From: Propionispora sp. 2/2-37
GTDB lineage: Bacteria; Bacillota; Negativicutes; Propionisporales; Propionisporaceae
Assembly: GCF_001298735.1 (NCBI RefSeq)
Contig: NZ_CYSP01000015.1
Coordinates: forward strand, 1-64,000
DNA: 64,000 nt
Direction of reading: 5' to 3'
The position numbers and the translations under genes are program-made. Under the pieces are notes generated by a model, which had not been told where the DNA came from, made no database searches, and was given only the letters and a program-made list of their open reading frames with translations. Of this stretch, positions 7,887 to 15,600 are shown one piece after another (position 1 is the stretch's first letter; each line of letters starts with the position of its first letter).

Positions 7887-9434
7887 ATGAAAATCAATCT
7901 GGACACACCGGTGGTGGAAAGCCGCGAACAGCGTCTGGGGACAATCATTGCCTGGGACGGCAAAGCTTCCGAGTTGTCCCGGGAGTCTGCCTATGCCCGC
8001 GGTGAAAGCTGTGCAAAACAATGCGCCGGCAGGGATAAGGCGCGTACTCTTTGCGAATTGCAGGGACCGTTCACGCAAGGCTCGGTTTGCAGTGAGCAGA
8101 TGGTGGAATGCCAGGCAGGCAACGTGCGGGACGCCGTACTGGTGCAGCATTCGCCGATCGGCTGCGGTGCGGGACAGGTCATTTATAACTCCATCTACCG
8201 CAACGGTCTGGCGCTGCGCAATCTGCCGGTGGAAAATTTACGCATGATTTGCACCAACCTGGAAGAAAAAGATATGGTGTTCGGCGGTATAGACAAACTG
8301 CGTCAGTCCATTCGGGATGCCTGGGAACGCAATCATCCCAAGGCCATCTTCATCTCCACTTCCTGTTCGACCGGCATTATCGGTGATGATGTGGACAGTG
8401 TGGCCAGCCAAATGGAGGAGGAACTGGCGATTCCGGTTATTCCCCTGCATTGCGAGGGGTTTAAGTCCAAACACTGGAGTACGGGCTTTGACGCGACGCA
8501 GCATGGGATCGTACGCCAGATTGTCCGCAAGAATCCCAGGAAACAAGAGGACTTGGTTAATGTCATCAATTTATGGGGCTCCGATGTGTTTACGCCGATG
8601 CTGGCTGAACTGGGCCTGCGGGTCAACTATGTGGTTGACCTGGCTACGGTGGGAGATCTCGAACAATTGTCCGAAGCGGCGGCGACGGTAGGATTTTGCT
8701 ACACCTTGTCTTCGTATATGGCCGCCGCTCTGGAACAGCAGTTTGGCGTGCCGGAGGTGAAGGCGCCGCAGCCGTACGGGTTCGCCGGCACCGATGCCTG
8801 GCTGCGGGAACTAGCCAGGGTTACCCACCGGGAAGAACAGGCCGAAGCATACATTGCCAAAGAACATCAGCGCATTGCTCCGCGGCTGGCAGAGCTGCGT
8901 AAGGAACTCCGGGGTTTAAAAGGCTATGTGGCCACCGGTTCGGCTTATGCCCATGGGTTGATTGCCGTACTGCGGGAACTGGGCATTGCGGTTGACGGGT
9001 CATTAGTTTTCCATCACGATCCGGTTTATGACAGCCAGGACCCCCGGCAGGATTCACTGGCGCATCTGGTTGATCATTATGGCGACGTCCCCGTCTTCAG
9101 CGTCTGCAACCGCCAGCAATATCAGTTCTATGGCTTGCTGCAAAGGGTCAAGCCGGATTTCATCCTGATCCGGCATAACGGTCTGGCCCCGCTGGCTTCG
9201 CGTTTAGGAATCCCGGCGGCTCCGCTGGGAGATGAACATCACGCGTTAGGCTATCATGGAATCATTAACCTGGGAGAAACCATTCTGGAAATTATGGCCC
9301 ATAAAAAATTTCACCAGGATCTGGCCGCTCATACTAAGCTTCCTTATAAACAATGGTGGCTGGAACAAAAGGACCCGTTCATTCTGGCGAAGGATGCAAC
9401 CGTACTGAGAAAGGAGAAAGTCGCTAATGTCTAA
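7887..9434 (+). CDS. Nitrogenase-like component 1, alpha (NifD-like) subunit
   Basis: A 515-residue oxidoreductase/nitrogenase component 1 protein. P-cluster-type cysteines are seen at Cys68 (or Cys75), Cys93 in HSPIGCG and Cys160 in STSCSTGIIGDD. The two FeMo-cofactor ligands of NifD also appear conserved: Cys271 in GFCYTLSSY (NifD Cys275) and His457 in GYHGIINLG (NifD His442). So it probably holds a nitrogenase-type metal cofactor, unlike the BchN or CfbD families. It sits among sulfur genes and shares their leader, which fits methylthio-alkane reductase (MarD-type, releasing methanethiol from alkyl sulfides) better than N2 fixation. No NifH homologue is in the window. Confidence 0.8.
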   Translation: MKINLDTPVVESREQRLGTIIAWDGKASELSRESAYARGESCAKQCAGRDKARTLCELQGPFTQGSVCSEQMVECQAGNVRDAVLVQHSPIGCGAGQVIYNSIYRNGLALRNLPVENLRMICTNLEEKDMVFGGIDKLRQSIRDAWERNHPKAIFISTSCSTGIIGDDVDSVASQMEEELAIPVIPLHCEGFKSKHWSTGFDATQHGIVRQIVRKNPRKQEDLVNVINLWGSDVFTPMLAELGLRVNYVVDLATVGDLEQLSEAAATVGFCYTLSSYMAAALEQQFGVPEVKAPQPYGFAGTDAWLRELARVTHREEQAEAYIAKEHQRIAPRLAELRKELRGLKGYVATGSAYAHGLIAVLRELGIAVDGSLVFHHDPVYDSQDPRQDSLAHLVDHYGDVPVFSVCNRQQYQFYGLLQRVKPDFILIRHNGLAPLASRLGIPAAPLGDEHHALGYHGIINLGETILEIMAHKKFHQDLAAHTKLPYKQWWLEQKDPFILAKDATVLRKEKVANV

Positions 9435-10776
9435 TCAAGAAAACATAAGAACAAACTCTATCCAGCAGATCCGTTATGTCTGCTCCATCGCCGCCATGCA
9501 CAGTGCCGCCGCGATTCCCGGAGTGATTCCCATCGTGCATTGCGGGCCCGGCTGTGCCGACAAACAATTTATGAATGTCGGCTTTTATAACGGCTTTCAG
9601 GGCGGTGGGTATGGCGGTGGAGCGGTAGTCCCCAGTACCAATTCTTCGGAAAAGGATGTTGTCTTCGGCGGTGAAGAACGGCTGCGGCAACTGATTGCGT
9701 CTTCCCTTACCATCCTGGATGCCGATTTGTTCGTGGTATTGACCGGCTGTATTGCCGACCTGGTGGGCGATGACGTCGGTTCGGTGGTAGGAGAGTTCCA
9801 GGAACAGGGTGTTCCCATAGTCTATGCGGAAACGGGCGGTTTTAAGGGGAATAATTTTACGGGGCATGAGCTGGTTACCAGAGCCATTATCGATCAATAT
9901 GTGGGTGCGTATGATGGTCCTAAACAGCAGGGACTGGTTAATGTGTGGTCCCTGCTTCCTTATCATAATACCTTCTGGCGGGGGGACCTGGCGGAAGTCA
10001 AACGGATTCTGGAAGGGATCGGTTTTACCGTAAATATTCTGTTTGGCACGGAATCACAAGGGGTTTCCGAGTGGAAGCGTATTCCGCAGGCCCAGTTCAA
10101 TCTGGTGCTTTCTCCCTGGCTGGGGCTGCAGACCGTCCGCCATTTGGCAGAAAAGTACGGGCAGCCCTTTCTGCATGTGCCTGTTATCCCCATCGGTGCG
10201 CAGGAAACCAGCCGCTTTTTGCGTCAGGTGGCAGAGTTCGCCGGCTTAGATCCGGCTAAAACGGAGGCCTTCATTCAGGCTGAAGAAAAAATGTATTACC
10301 GTTATTTAGAGGATTTTGCCGATTTTTATGCCGAATACTGGTGGGGACTGCCGGCCAAATTTGCCGTGGTCGGCGACAGTGCCTATAACCTGGCCATTAC
10401 CAAGTTTCTGGTCAATCAGCTGGGGGTCATTCCCGGGAAGCAGATTATTACGGAAAATCCGCCGGAAGAATATCGCGAGGCGATTAGAAAGCAGTATCAT
10501 AGCATTGCGGAGGATGTTTCTACCGATGTTGAGTTTGAAGAAGACAGTTATCATATTCATCAAATTCTCCGCCGGACGAATTTTGGCCACAAACCGCCCA
10601 TTATTTTCGGGACTACCTGGGAACGGGATTTAACCAAGGAAATGAAAGGCTCCATTGTGGAAATCGGCTTCCCGGCGTCCTATGAAGTGGTCCTGTCCAG
10701 ATCGTATATCGGTTACCGGGGAGCGCTTTCCCTGATTGAAAAAATCTATACTACTACGGTGAGCGCCAGCGCGTAG
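9427..10776 (+). CDS. Nitrogenase-like component 1, beta (NifK-like) subunit
   Basis: A 449-residue partner of the preceding subunit, overlapping it by eight bases, with AAAGGAGAAAG before its ATG. Cysteines matching the NifK P-cluster ligands are Cys19 (RYVCS), Cys39 or Cys43 (VHCGPGCADK) and Cys108 in LTGCIADLVGDD. It is shorter than NifK of molybdenum nitrogenase (over 500 residues) because the N-terminal extension is missing. The two genes would form an alpha2-beta2 catalytic component that needs a NifH-like reductase encoded elsewhere. The substrate is inferred only from the sulfur context. Confidence 0.8.
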   Translation: MSNQENIRTNSIQQIRYVCSIAAMHSAAAIPGVIPIVHCGPGCADKQFMNVGFYNGFQGGGYGGGAVVPSTNSSEKDVVFGGEERLRQLIASSLTILDADLFVVLTGCIADLVGDDVGSVVGEFQEQGVPIVYAETGGFKGNNFTGHELVTRAIIDQYVGAYDGPKQQGLVNVWSLLPYHNTFWRGDLAEVKRILEGIGFTVNILFGTESQGVSEWKRIPQAQFNLVLSPWLGLQTVRHLAEKYGQPFLHVPVIPIGAQETSRFLRQVAEFAGLDPAKTEAFIQAEEKMYYRYLEDFADFYAEYWWGLPAKFAVVGDSAYNLAITKFLVNQLGVIPGKQIITENPPEEYREAIRKQYHSIAEDVSTDVEFEEDSYHIHQILRRTNFGHKPPIIFGTTWERDLTKEMKGSIVEIGFPASYEVVLSRSYIGYRGALSLIEKIYTTTVSASA

Positions 10777-10799
10777 CGGGTAATTTTTTGCACGGTAAG

Positions 10800-10895
10800 T
10801 TGAAGCGAATGCTATTTTATGGTATCATATAACCAGACTGATCAGGAAGCTGAAGGTCAAACGAGAGAGTTTCGTTTGACCTTCAGCTTTTTTGT
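10800..10895 (+). promoter_or_regulatory. Promoter plus hairpin-terminator leader element 4 (upstream of the second Cys/Met PLP gene)
   Basis: TTGAAG (10800-10805), 17 bases, TATCAT (10823-10828), so transcription should start near 10835, a few bases before the element itself. TGA (10839-10841), TCAG (10842-10845), loop GAAG, CTGA (10850-10853), AGGT. Here the terminator 5' arm (10847-10864, pairing with 10872-10889) includes the CTGA strand, so the small hairpin and the full terminator exclude each other. This copy shows that the aptamer-like part can be almost the whole leader. Confidence 0.75.
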
Positions 10896-11017
10896 CGTGA
10901 CGGCAGGAATGTTCATTTCGGATTATCCGTACTAGCCGCCGGTAAACGGGAGGAGTATACTGGTGGTAGCAGAGTAGGATGTAAAAAAATGGAAAGAGAA
11001 AAGAGGTTACCGTAAAG

Positions 11018-12193
11018 ATGGAGAAAACAAAGGTTAGTTTTCGGACAAAATGCATTCATGCCGGCAACGGCATTGATAAGGAAACCGGCGCCATCCGGCG
11101 GCCGCTGACGATGGCGAACAGCTACCGGCTGCCGGAGGATGCCTCCGCCATGAACTGGAGCGATCCCAATCAACTGGTTTATACCCGCAATACCTCCGCC
11201 AATCAGATTTACCTGCAGCAAAAGCTGGCTGCATTGGAGGACGGGGAAGATTGTGTGGTGCTGGGGACGGGAGTCTCCGCCCTGGCGGGGGTGTTTTTTA
11301 CTTTTCTTGAGCAACATGCCCACGTTATCTGTTCCAATGTTTCCTACATCGCCGTGTACCGGTTGTTAAACGAATATTTTCCGGATAAATACGGTGTGGA
11401 AACCAGTCTGGTGGATACCGCCGACCTGGAAGAAATAAAAAAAGCAGTGCGCCCCAATACCCGGTTAATCCATATTGAAACCCCGGGCAATCCGACCACC
11501 AGGGTCAGTGATATCGCCGAAATTGCGAAAATCGCCAAAGCAGCCGGTGCGCTGCTCAGTGTGGACAGCACCTTTGCCTCGCCGTATTTACAGCAGCCGC
11601 TGGCGATGGGGGCCGATCTGGTAATTCACAGTTTAACCAAATACATCAATGGTCATGGTGACGCCATGGGTGGTGCCGTAATTGGCCGCAAGGAACTGAT
11701 TGATCAGATCAAGCGGCAGGCGATGGTCAATCTGGGAGGCGTAATCAGTCCGTTCAATGCCTGGCTCATTATGCGGGGAGTCGTGACGCTTCCTTTGCGC
11801 ATGAGGCAGCATAGCCGGACGGCGCAGCAAGTGGCTGAATTTCTGGAGGCCCATCCGGCCGTGGCGTTTGTTGCCTATCCCGGCCTTAAAAGCCATCCGC
11901 AGCATGAAATTGCCAAAAAGCAGATGTCGTTATTTTCCGGTGTCCTGGCTTTTGGACTAAAGGCGGATGCGGCTACCCATAATCAGTTTCTCAATTCCCT
12001 GGAACTCATCGTTCCGGCGGTTTCCATCGGTCATGATGAAAGCCTGATGGTGTATGTCGGTCCGGATGATGAACGGAATCATTTTTATCCGCCGGAATTT
12101 AAAGACGGTCATCTGCGGTTCAGCGTCGGGCTGGAGGAAGCGGAAGACATTATCGCCGACCTGCAGCAGGCTTTTACCAGGTGCGGGCTATAG
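11018..12193 (+). CDS. Trans-sulfuration PLP enzyme (cystathionine gamma-synthase/lyase or methionine gamma-lyase type)
   Basis: A 391-residue member of the Cys/Met-metabolism PLP family; the PLP lysine is Lys208 in HSLTKYINGHGD. The length matches cystathionine gamma-synthase, beta/gamma-lyases and methionine gamma-lyase, which cannot be told apart by eye. It is alone behind leader element 4, so it is expected to respond to sulfur status. It could release sulfur from cystathionine, cysteine or methionine, or make cystathionine. The ribosome binding site (GAGG) is weak and somewhat distant. Confidence 0.82.
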   Translation: MEKTKVSFRTKCIHAGNGIDKETGAIRRPLTMANSYRLPEDASAMNWSDPNQLVYTRNTSANQIYLQQKLAALEDGEDCVVLGTGVSALAGVFFTFLEQHAHVICSNVSYIAVYRLLNEYFPDKYGVETSLVDTADLEEIKKAVRPNTRLIHIETPGNPTTRVSDIAEIAKIAKAAGALLSVDSTFASPYLQQPLAMGADLVIHSLTKYINGHGDAMGGAVIGRKELIDQIKRQAMVNLGGVISPFNAWLIMRGVVTLPLRMRQHSRTAQQVAEFLEAHPAVAFVAYPGLKSHPQHEIAKKQMSLFSGVLAFGLKADAATHNQFLNSLELIVPAVSIGHDESLMVYVGPDDERNHFYPPEFKDGHLRFSVGLEEAEDIIADLQQAFTRCGL

Positions 12194-12234
12194 CAGAGAA
12201 GAGCTGCTTTTTACCAAAGAAGTGAGGCCTAAGG

Positions 12235-12372
12235 TTGACAACTTTTGTTGTTGGTGATACAGTTATAACAACAGATTAAATAGGTGTCATAAATGTAAGT
12301 CCTGGCTCATCAGAAAACTGAAGGTCAAAGGGAATTGGCTGAAATGCCCGATTTCTTTTGACCTTTTCTTTT
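12235..12372 (+). promoter_or_regulatory. Promoter plus hairpin-terminator leader element 5 (upstream of the alpha/beta hydrolase)
   Basis: TTGACA (12235-12240), 17 bases, TACAGT (12258-12263). The leader runs about 35 bases before the element: TCA (12307-12309, where other copies have TGA), TCAG (12310-12313), loop AAAA, CTGA (12318-12321), AGGT (12322-12325). The terminator arms are 12321-12335 and 12351-12365, followed by T-rich sequence. Confidence 0.72.
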
Positions 12373-12427
12373 ATGTATCATGAACAAAAAATGGGGTTGA
12401 CACTTGGGTTCAAGGGGGATAGAAAAA

Positions 12428-13237
12428 ATGAAAGAACATATATGGATACCAAGCCGGAATCAGCGTATATCTGCCATGCTGCATTTGCCGGACAATTTCC
12501 GGGCGGGAACGCCCTTGCTGGTGCTTTGCCATGGCTTTACGGGAAATAAAGTCGGCTATAACCACCTGACGCTCAATTTGGCTGTTTTTTTAGAACGGCG
12601 GGGTTACGGGGTGCTGCGGTTTGATTATGTCGGGTCAGGCGACAGTGACGGCGATTTTTCCGTGGATACCAGCGTAACCGGCTGGAGGGAAGACCTGAAC
12701 AATGTACTGCACTGGGTTGGCGGGCAGAAACAGTTTGCCGCTTCGCCGGTTATTCTTTACGGGCACAGCCTGGGCGGCTTAGTGGTTCTGACGCATAAGG
12801 ACACTGCGAAACGCGTGGCGGCCCGGATTGTTTTTGCCCCGGTCACCAAGCCGGTGGAGAACTTTCGCGACATCATCATCGGCAGGGAATTATGGCAAAA
12901 ATCCCTGAAGGGCCATAGAATTGAGAACTTTTTTGACAAGGGATTTACTTTATACAGTCAGTTTGTTAAGGATCTTGTTAAACATGCATATGATCCGATT
13001 GGAACGGCAAGTACCCATACGACACCGCTGCTGATTATTCATGGCATGGCCGATACGGTGGTTCCCCTGGCCGGGTCACAGGAGCTGTATGAGCAGTACC
13101 GGGCGGAAAAAGAACTGGTGATTGCTGATTTCGATCACGGAGCGTTGGGGAAACAGGACGAGTTTCAGAACATTATCGGCCAGCGTCTGGCAGGACTGGT
13201 TGCTCATTCCCTGCCGGCGGCAGCGGCTGTGATTTAG
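12428..13237 (+). CDS. Alpha/beta hydrolase (serine aminopeptidase/esterase-like)
   Basis: A 269-residue alpha/beta-hydrolase. The nucleophile elbow is YGHSLGGL, an oxyanion motif LCHGFTGNK lies near residue 38, an Asp in HGMADTVVP and a His in ADFDHGALG complete a plausible triad. ATG 12428 is chosen because AAGGGGG (12411-12417) precedes it; an upstream TTG at 12404 is unlikely. It is controlled by a copy of the sulfur leader, so a (thio)ester of a sulfur compound is a possible substrate, but that is inference and the exact reaction is unknown. Confidence 0.75.
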   Translation: MKEHIWIPSRNQRISAMLHLPDNFRAGTPLLVLCHGFTGNKVGYNHLTLNLAVFLERRGYGVLRFDYVGSGDSDGDFSVDTSVTGWREDLNNVLHWVGGQKQFAASPVILYGHSLGGLVVLTHKDTAKRVAARIVFAPVTKPVENFRDIIIGRELWQKSLKGHRIENFFDKGFTLYSQFVKDLVKHAYDPIGTASTHTTPLLIIHGMADTVVPLAGSQELYEQYRAEKELVIADFDHGALGKQDEFQNIIGQRLAGLVAHSLPAAAAVI

Positions 13238-13273
13238 ATATAGGTGGAAAACAAAAGTCATGGCTATGGCAAC

Positions 13274-13332
13274 TGACCGGCAAAAACACGGAGGCTGCGT
13301 TTCCAAGTGGAAATGCAGCCTCCGTGTTTTAT
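13274..13332 (+). promoter_or_regulatory. Hairpin-terminator leader element 6 (upstream of the NifX-like gene)
   Basis: TGA (13274-13276), CCG (13277-13279), nine-base loop, CGG (13289-13291), AGGC (13292-13295). The terminator 5' arm (13286-13304) contains the CGG strand and pairs with 13309-13327, so the two structures are mutually exclusive. No clear promoter was seen between the preceding stop codon and this element, so it may also act on read-through transcripts. Confidence 0.65.
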
Positions 13333-13374
13333 ATAGGTAAAAGGGATTACTTATAACGATAAAGGAGTGGGAAT

Positions 13375-13782
13375 ATGGCAAAGGTTGCGATTACCAGTAC
13401 AGATGGGGTAAACATTAATGAACATTTTGGCAGAGCGGGAGACTTCTGGATCTATGAAGTGAATGATCAGGGGGAGTATCAGTTTTTGGAACGCCGGGGC
13501 GGGCTTGAAAGCGGATTAAGTTCCTCCCCGGAAGAGCTTCATAGTATAAAAGCCGAACTGGTAAAGGATGTAGAGGTAGTCTTAACCGCCCAGATAGGAC
13601 CAAGGGCGGAGCGGGAATTGCAGCGTCAGGAAGTTCTTGCGCTTACGGTAACGGGCAGCATTGACAAAGCCTTGCAGGCTTACGGCAAGCGGGGAAAGTT
13701 TATCCGGAACAACAATTTGCTGCGTTCGGCTGCCGGCTGCTCCGCTTATTGCGGGAGCGGTTCCTGCGGTGGCTGTTCCTGA
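13375..13782 (+). CDS. Dinitrogenase iron-molybdenum cofactor biosynthesis family protein (NifX/NafY-like)
   Basis: A 135-residue protein. Residues 1-110 form the NifX/NafY/NifB-C-terminal-type domain, starting AKVAITSTDGVNINEHFGRA with the family's typical NEHFG motif. The tail is a Cys-rich stretch (CSAYCGSGSCGGCS) that could hold a metal cluster. These proteins carry or shield NifB cofactor or FeMo cofactor during assembly. Having one in the same regulon as the NifD/NifK-like pair supports a complex metal cofactor in that enzyme. AAAGGAGTGGG precedes the ATG. Confidence 0.82.
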   Translation: MAKVAITSTDGVNINEHFGRAGDFWIYEVNDQGEYQFLERRGGLESGLSSSPEELHSIKAELVKDVEVVLTAQIGPRAERELQRQEVLALTVTGSIDKALQAYGKRGKFIRNNNLLRSAAGCSAYCGSGSCGGCS

Positions 13783-13835
13783 GCTGCCGGAAGCATAGCA
13801 CCGGCAATCGCTGAAGGCTGTTAAAACCGGACATA

Positions 13836-14035
13836 TTGACAAAATCCTGAAAAGGTATTATCATCAAAACATATTTCACTTTACTGCCATAATGATGGCA
13901 GAGAGTGGTTCCGGATTTGGCAGCTATGTTGCAGGTGAAACGACAAGTGAATAACTGTGCTGATCAGAAAAACTGAAGGCTGAAAAAACTGATTTCATAT
14001 CGGTTTTTTCAACTTTCAGTTTTTCTGTTATGATG
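13836..14035 (+). promoter_or_regulatory. Promoter plus long leader with hairpin-terminator element 7 (upstream of the sulfur-carrier operon)
   Basis: TTGACA (13836-13841), 17 bases, TATCAT (13859-13864). The leader starts near 13871 and has an additional perfect 7-bp hairpin, CTGCCAT/ATGGCAG (13884-13901), before the conserved element: TGA (13961-13963), TCAG (13964-13967), AAAAA, CTGA (13973-13976), AGGC. The terminator 5' arm (about 13966-13989) overlaps both hairpin strands and pairs with 14003-14026, ending in T-rich sequence. From there to the first gene (14125) I see no further structure. Confidence 0.73.
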
Positions 14036-14124
14036 GGAATAACAGCGGCAAACCGGCCGTCAGCACAGCACGAAACGGCTCCAGGCCGGTAGATATTTTA
14101 GCTGGATTTGCGGGAGGGCTTTTG

Positions 14125-14334
14125 ATGAAAATTGCAGTGAATGGTGAAGAGGTAATACTGAAGCAGGCGGTAAATGTGGAGCGATTGTTAGAGCTGCAAA
14201 AGGTGGAAATGGCAAATTATGTAACTGTCCAGATTAATGATGAAATTGTGGACCGGGAAGATTTTGAAAATACGCTGCTGAAAGAAGGCGACAGCGTCGA
14301 GTTTCTTTATTTTATGGGAGGCGGCGCAGCATGA
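14125..14334 (+). CDS. ThiS/MoaD-like sulfur carrier protein with masked C-terminus (HcyS-like)
   Basis: A 69-residue beta-grasp protein of the ThiS/MoaD family. Its end is FMGGGAA: the Gly-Gly that receives sulfur as a thiocarboxylate is followed by extra residues that must be removed first. Wolinella succinogenes HcyS has this design, with a JAMM protease (HcyD) trimming it and HcyF activating it, for homocysteine synthesis. Both partner types are encoded next. ATG 14125 is used, with GGGAGGG upstream; its stop overlaps the start of the next gene. A thiamine role (true ThiS) is less likely as ThiS ends directly in Gly-Gly. Confidence 0.85.
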   Translation: MKIAVNGEEVILKQAVNVERLLELQKVEMANYVTVQINDEIVDREDFENTLLKEGDSVEFLYFMGGGAA

Positions 14335-15146
14335 GCTTTACCAATGAACAAATGGAGCGCTATTCGCGCCATATCATATTAAAGGAAGTCGGGGTAAAGG
14401 GACAGAAGAAATTACTGGGTGGAAAAGTACTCATCGTCGGTACCGGCGGCCTCGGTGCACCGGCGGCGGTGTTTTTAGCGGCGGCAGGTATTGGTACCAT
14501 TGGTTTGGTTGATTTTGACGCAGTGGAATTGTCCAATTTGCAGCGTCAGATCATACACCAGACCAGGGATGTCGGCAAACCCAAAGTCATATCCGGTAAG
14601 GAAACCATCCAGGAAATGAATCCGGACGTTCAGGTCGTCACCTATCAGGAGTGGGTTAATTCCGGTAATATTCTGGACATCATCAAAGATCAGGATTATG
14701 ATTTTATTATTGACGGTACGGATAATTTCCCGGCAAAATTCTTGATTAACGATGCCTGTGTCTTGACCGGAAAGCCTTTTTCGCATGCAGGAATCATCCG
14801 TTTTCAAGGGCAGACCATAACCTATGTCCCGGGGCAGGGACCGTGCTACCGCTGCATTTTTCATTCTCCGCCCCCGCCCGATGCCGTGCCTACCTGCAAG
14901 CAGGCCGGTGTGCTGGGAGTCATGGGCGGTATCATCGGTACGATCCAGGCGACGGAAGCTATTAAGTATATTCTGGGTGTTGGCGAGCTGCTTACCGGCC
15001 AACTGCTGACCTATGATGCTTTAACCATGAATTTTAGAAAAATTAAGCTGGCAGGTAATGCAAAATGTCAGGTATGCGGTGAACATCCCAGTATTACCGA
15101 ACTGATCGACTACGAGCAGGCGGTATGTGAAGTGAGACGTCAATAA
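14331..15146 (+). CDS. ThiF/MoeB/HesA-family adenylyltransferase (HcyF-like)
   Basis: A 271-residue E1-like enzyme. It has the nucleotide loop IVGTGGLGAP near residue 35, the Arg finger region NLQRQIIH, and zinc-binding Cys pairs CYRC and CQVC, with PTCKQAG between them. It would adenylate the C-terminal glycine of the carrier protein so that sulfur can be attached. Its ATG overlaps the preceding stop (ATGA), a sign of translational coupling. General ThiF/MoeB homologues are alike by eye; the operon makes an HcyF role most likely. Confidence 0.87.
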   Translation: MSFTNEQMERYSRHIILKEVGVKGQKKLLGGKVLIVGTGGLGAPAAVFLAAAGIGTIGLVDFDAVELSNLQRQIIHQTRDVGKPKVISGKETIQEMNPDVQVVTYQEWVNSGNILDIIKDQDYDFIIDGTDNFPAKFLINDACVLTGKPFSHAGIIRFQGQTITYVPGQGPCYRCIFHSPPPPDAVPTCKQAGVLGVMGGIIGTIQATEAIKYILGVGELLTGQLLTYDALTMNFRKIKLAGNAKCQVCGEHPSITELIDYEQAVCEVRRQ

Positions 15147-15175
15147 AATAATCCGGATGGATTGGGGGAGTGGCA

Positions 15176-15598
15176 TTGATTATTTTACAAAAGGCGGCTT
15201 ATGAAGATATTGTCCGGCAGGCACTGGCGGCTGTTCCGGAGGAAGCCTGCGGCTTGCTGGGCGGAACGGTTGATGAAGACGGTAATAAGGTCATACGGAA
15301 GGTGTATCCGTTGACCAATACGGATCATAGCCCGGAGCATTTTTCCATGGACCCCAAGGAACAGTTTGCAGCAGTTAAGGATATGCGCGGACAAGGCTGG
15401 AGCCTTTTGGGCAATTACCATAGTCACCCGGCATCGCCCTCGCGCCCTTCGGAGGAAGACAAACGGCTGGCCTATGACTCACGGGCAAGTTATTTGATTA
15501 TTTCTTTGCTGGAAAAGGAACATCCGGTACTGAAAAGTTTCCGGATACAGCAAGGTGTGGTAAGTGAAGAGAAAATACAACTAGTTGGGGAGGAATAG
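15176..15598 (+). CDS. JAMM/M67-family metallopeptidase (HcyD/Mec+-like)
   Basis: A 140-residue zinc peptidase. The JAMM signature is present: Glu in VPEEACGLL, then HSHPASPSRPSEED giving His-x-His-Pro, Ser and Asp. Homologues cleave residues from the C-terminus of ThiS-like carriers or release cysteine from CysO. Here it would trim the two residues after the Gly-Gly of the carrier encoded at 14125. TTG at 15176 has GGGGGAG six bases upstream and is preferred to GTG 15170, which abuts it. Confidence 0.87.
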   Translation: MIILQKAAYEDIVRQALAAVPEEACGLLGGTVDEDGNKVIRKVYPLTNTDHSPEHFSMDPKEQFAAVKDMRGQGWSLLGNYHSHPASPSRPSEEDKRLAYDSRASYLIISLLEKEHPVLKSFRIQQGVVSEEKIQLVGEE

Positions 15599-15600
15599 TC

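Noticed and set aside
7887-10776. A true N2-fixing nitrogenase operon
   Set aside because: No nifH, nifE, nifN or nifB is adjacent, the neighbours and leader are sulfur-related, and the beta subunit is short.
14125-15146. ThiS/ThiF for thiamine thiazole synthesis
   Set aside because: No thiG, thiH or thiC is nearby, the carrier ends in extra residues after Gly-Gly, and the operon includes a JAMM protease and sulfite reductase.
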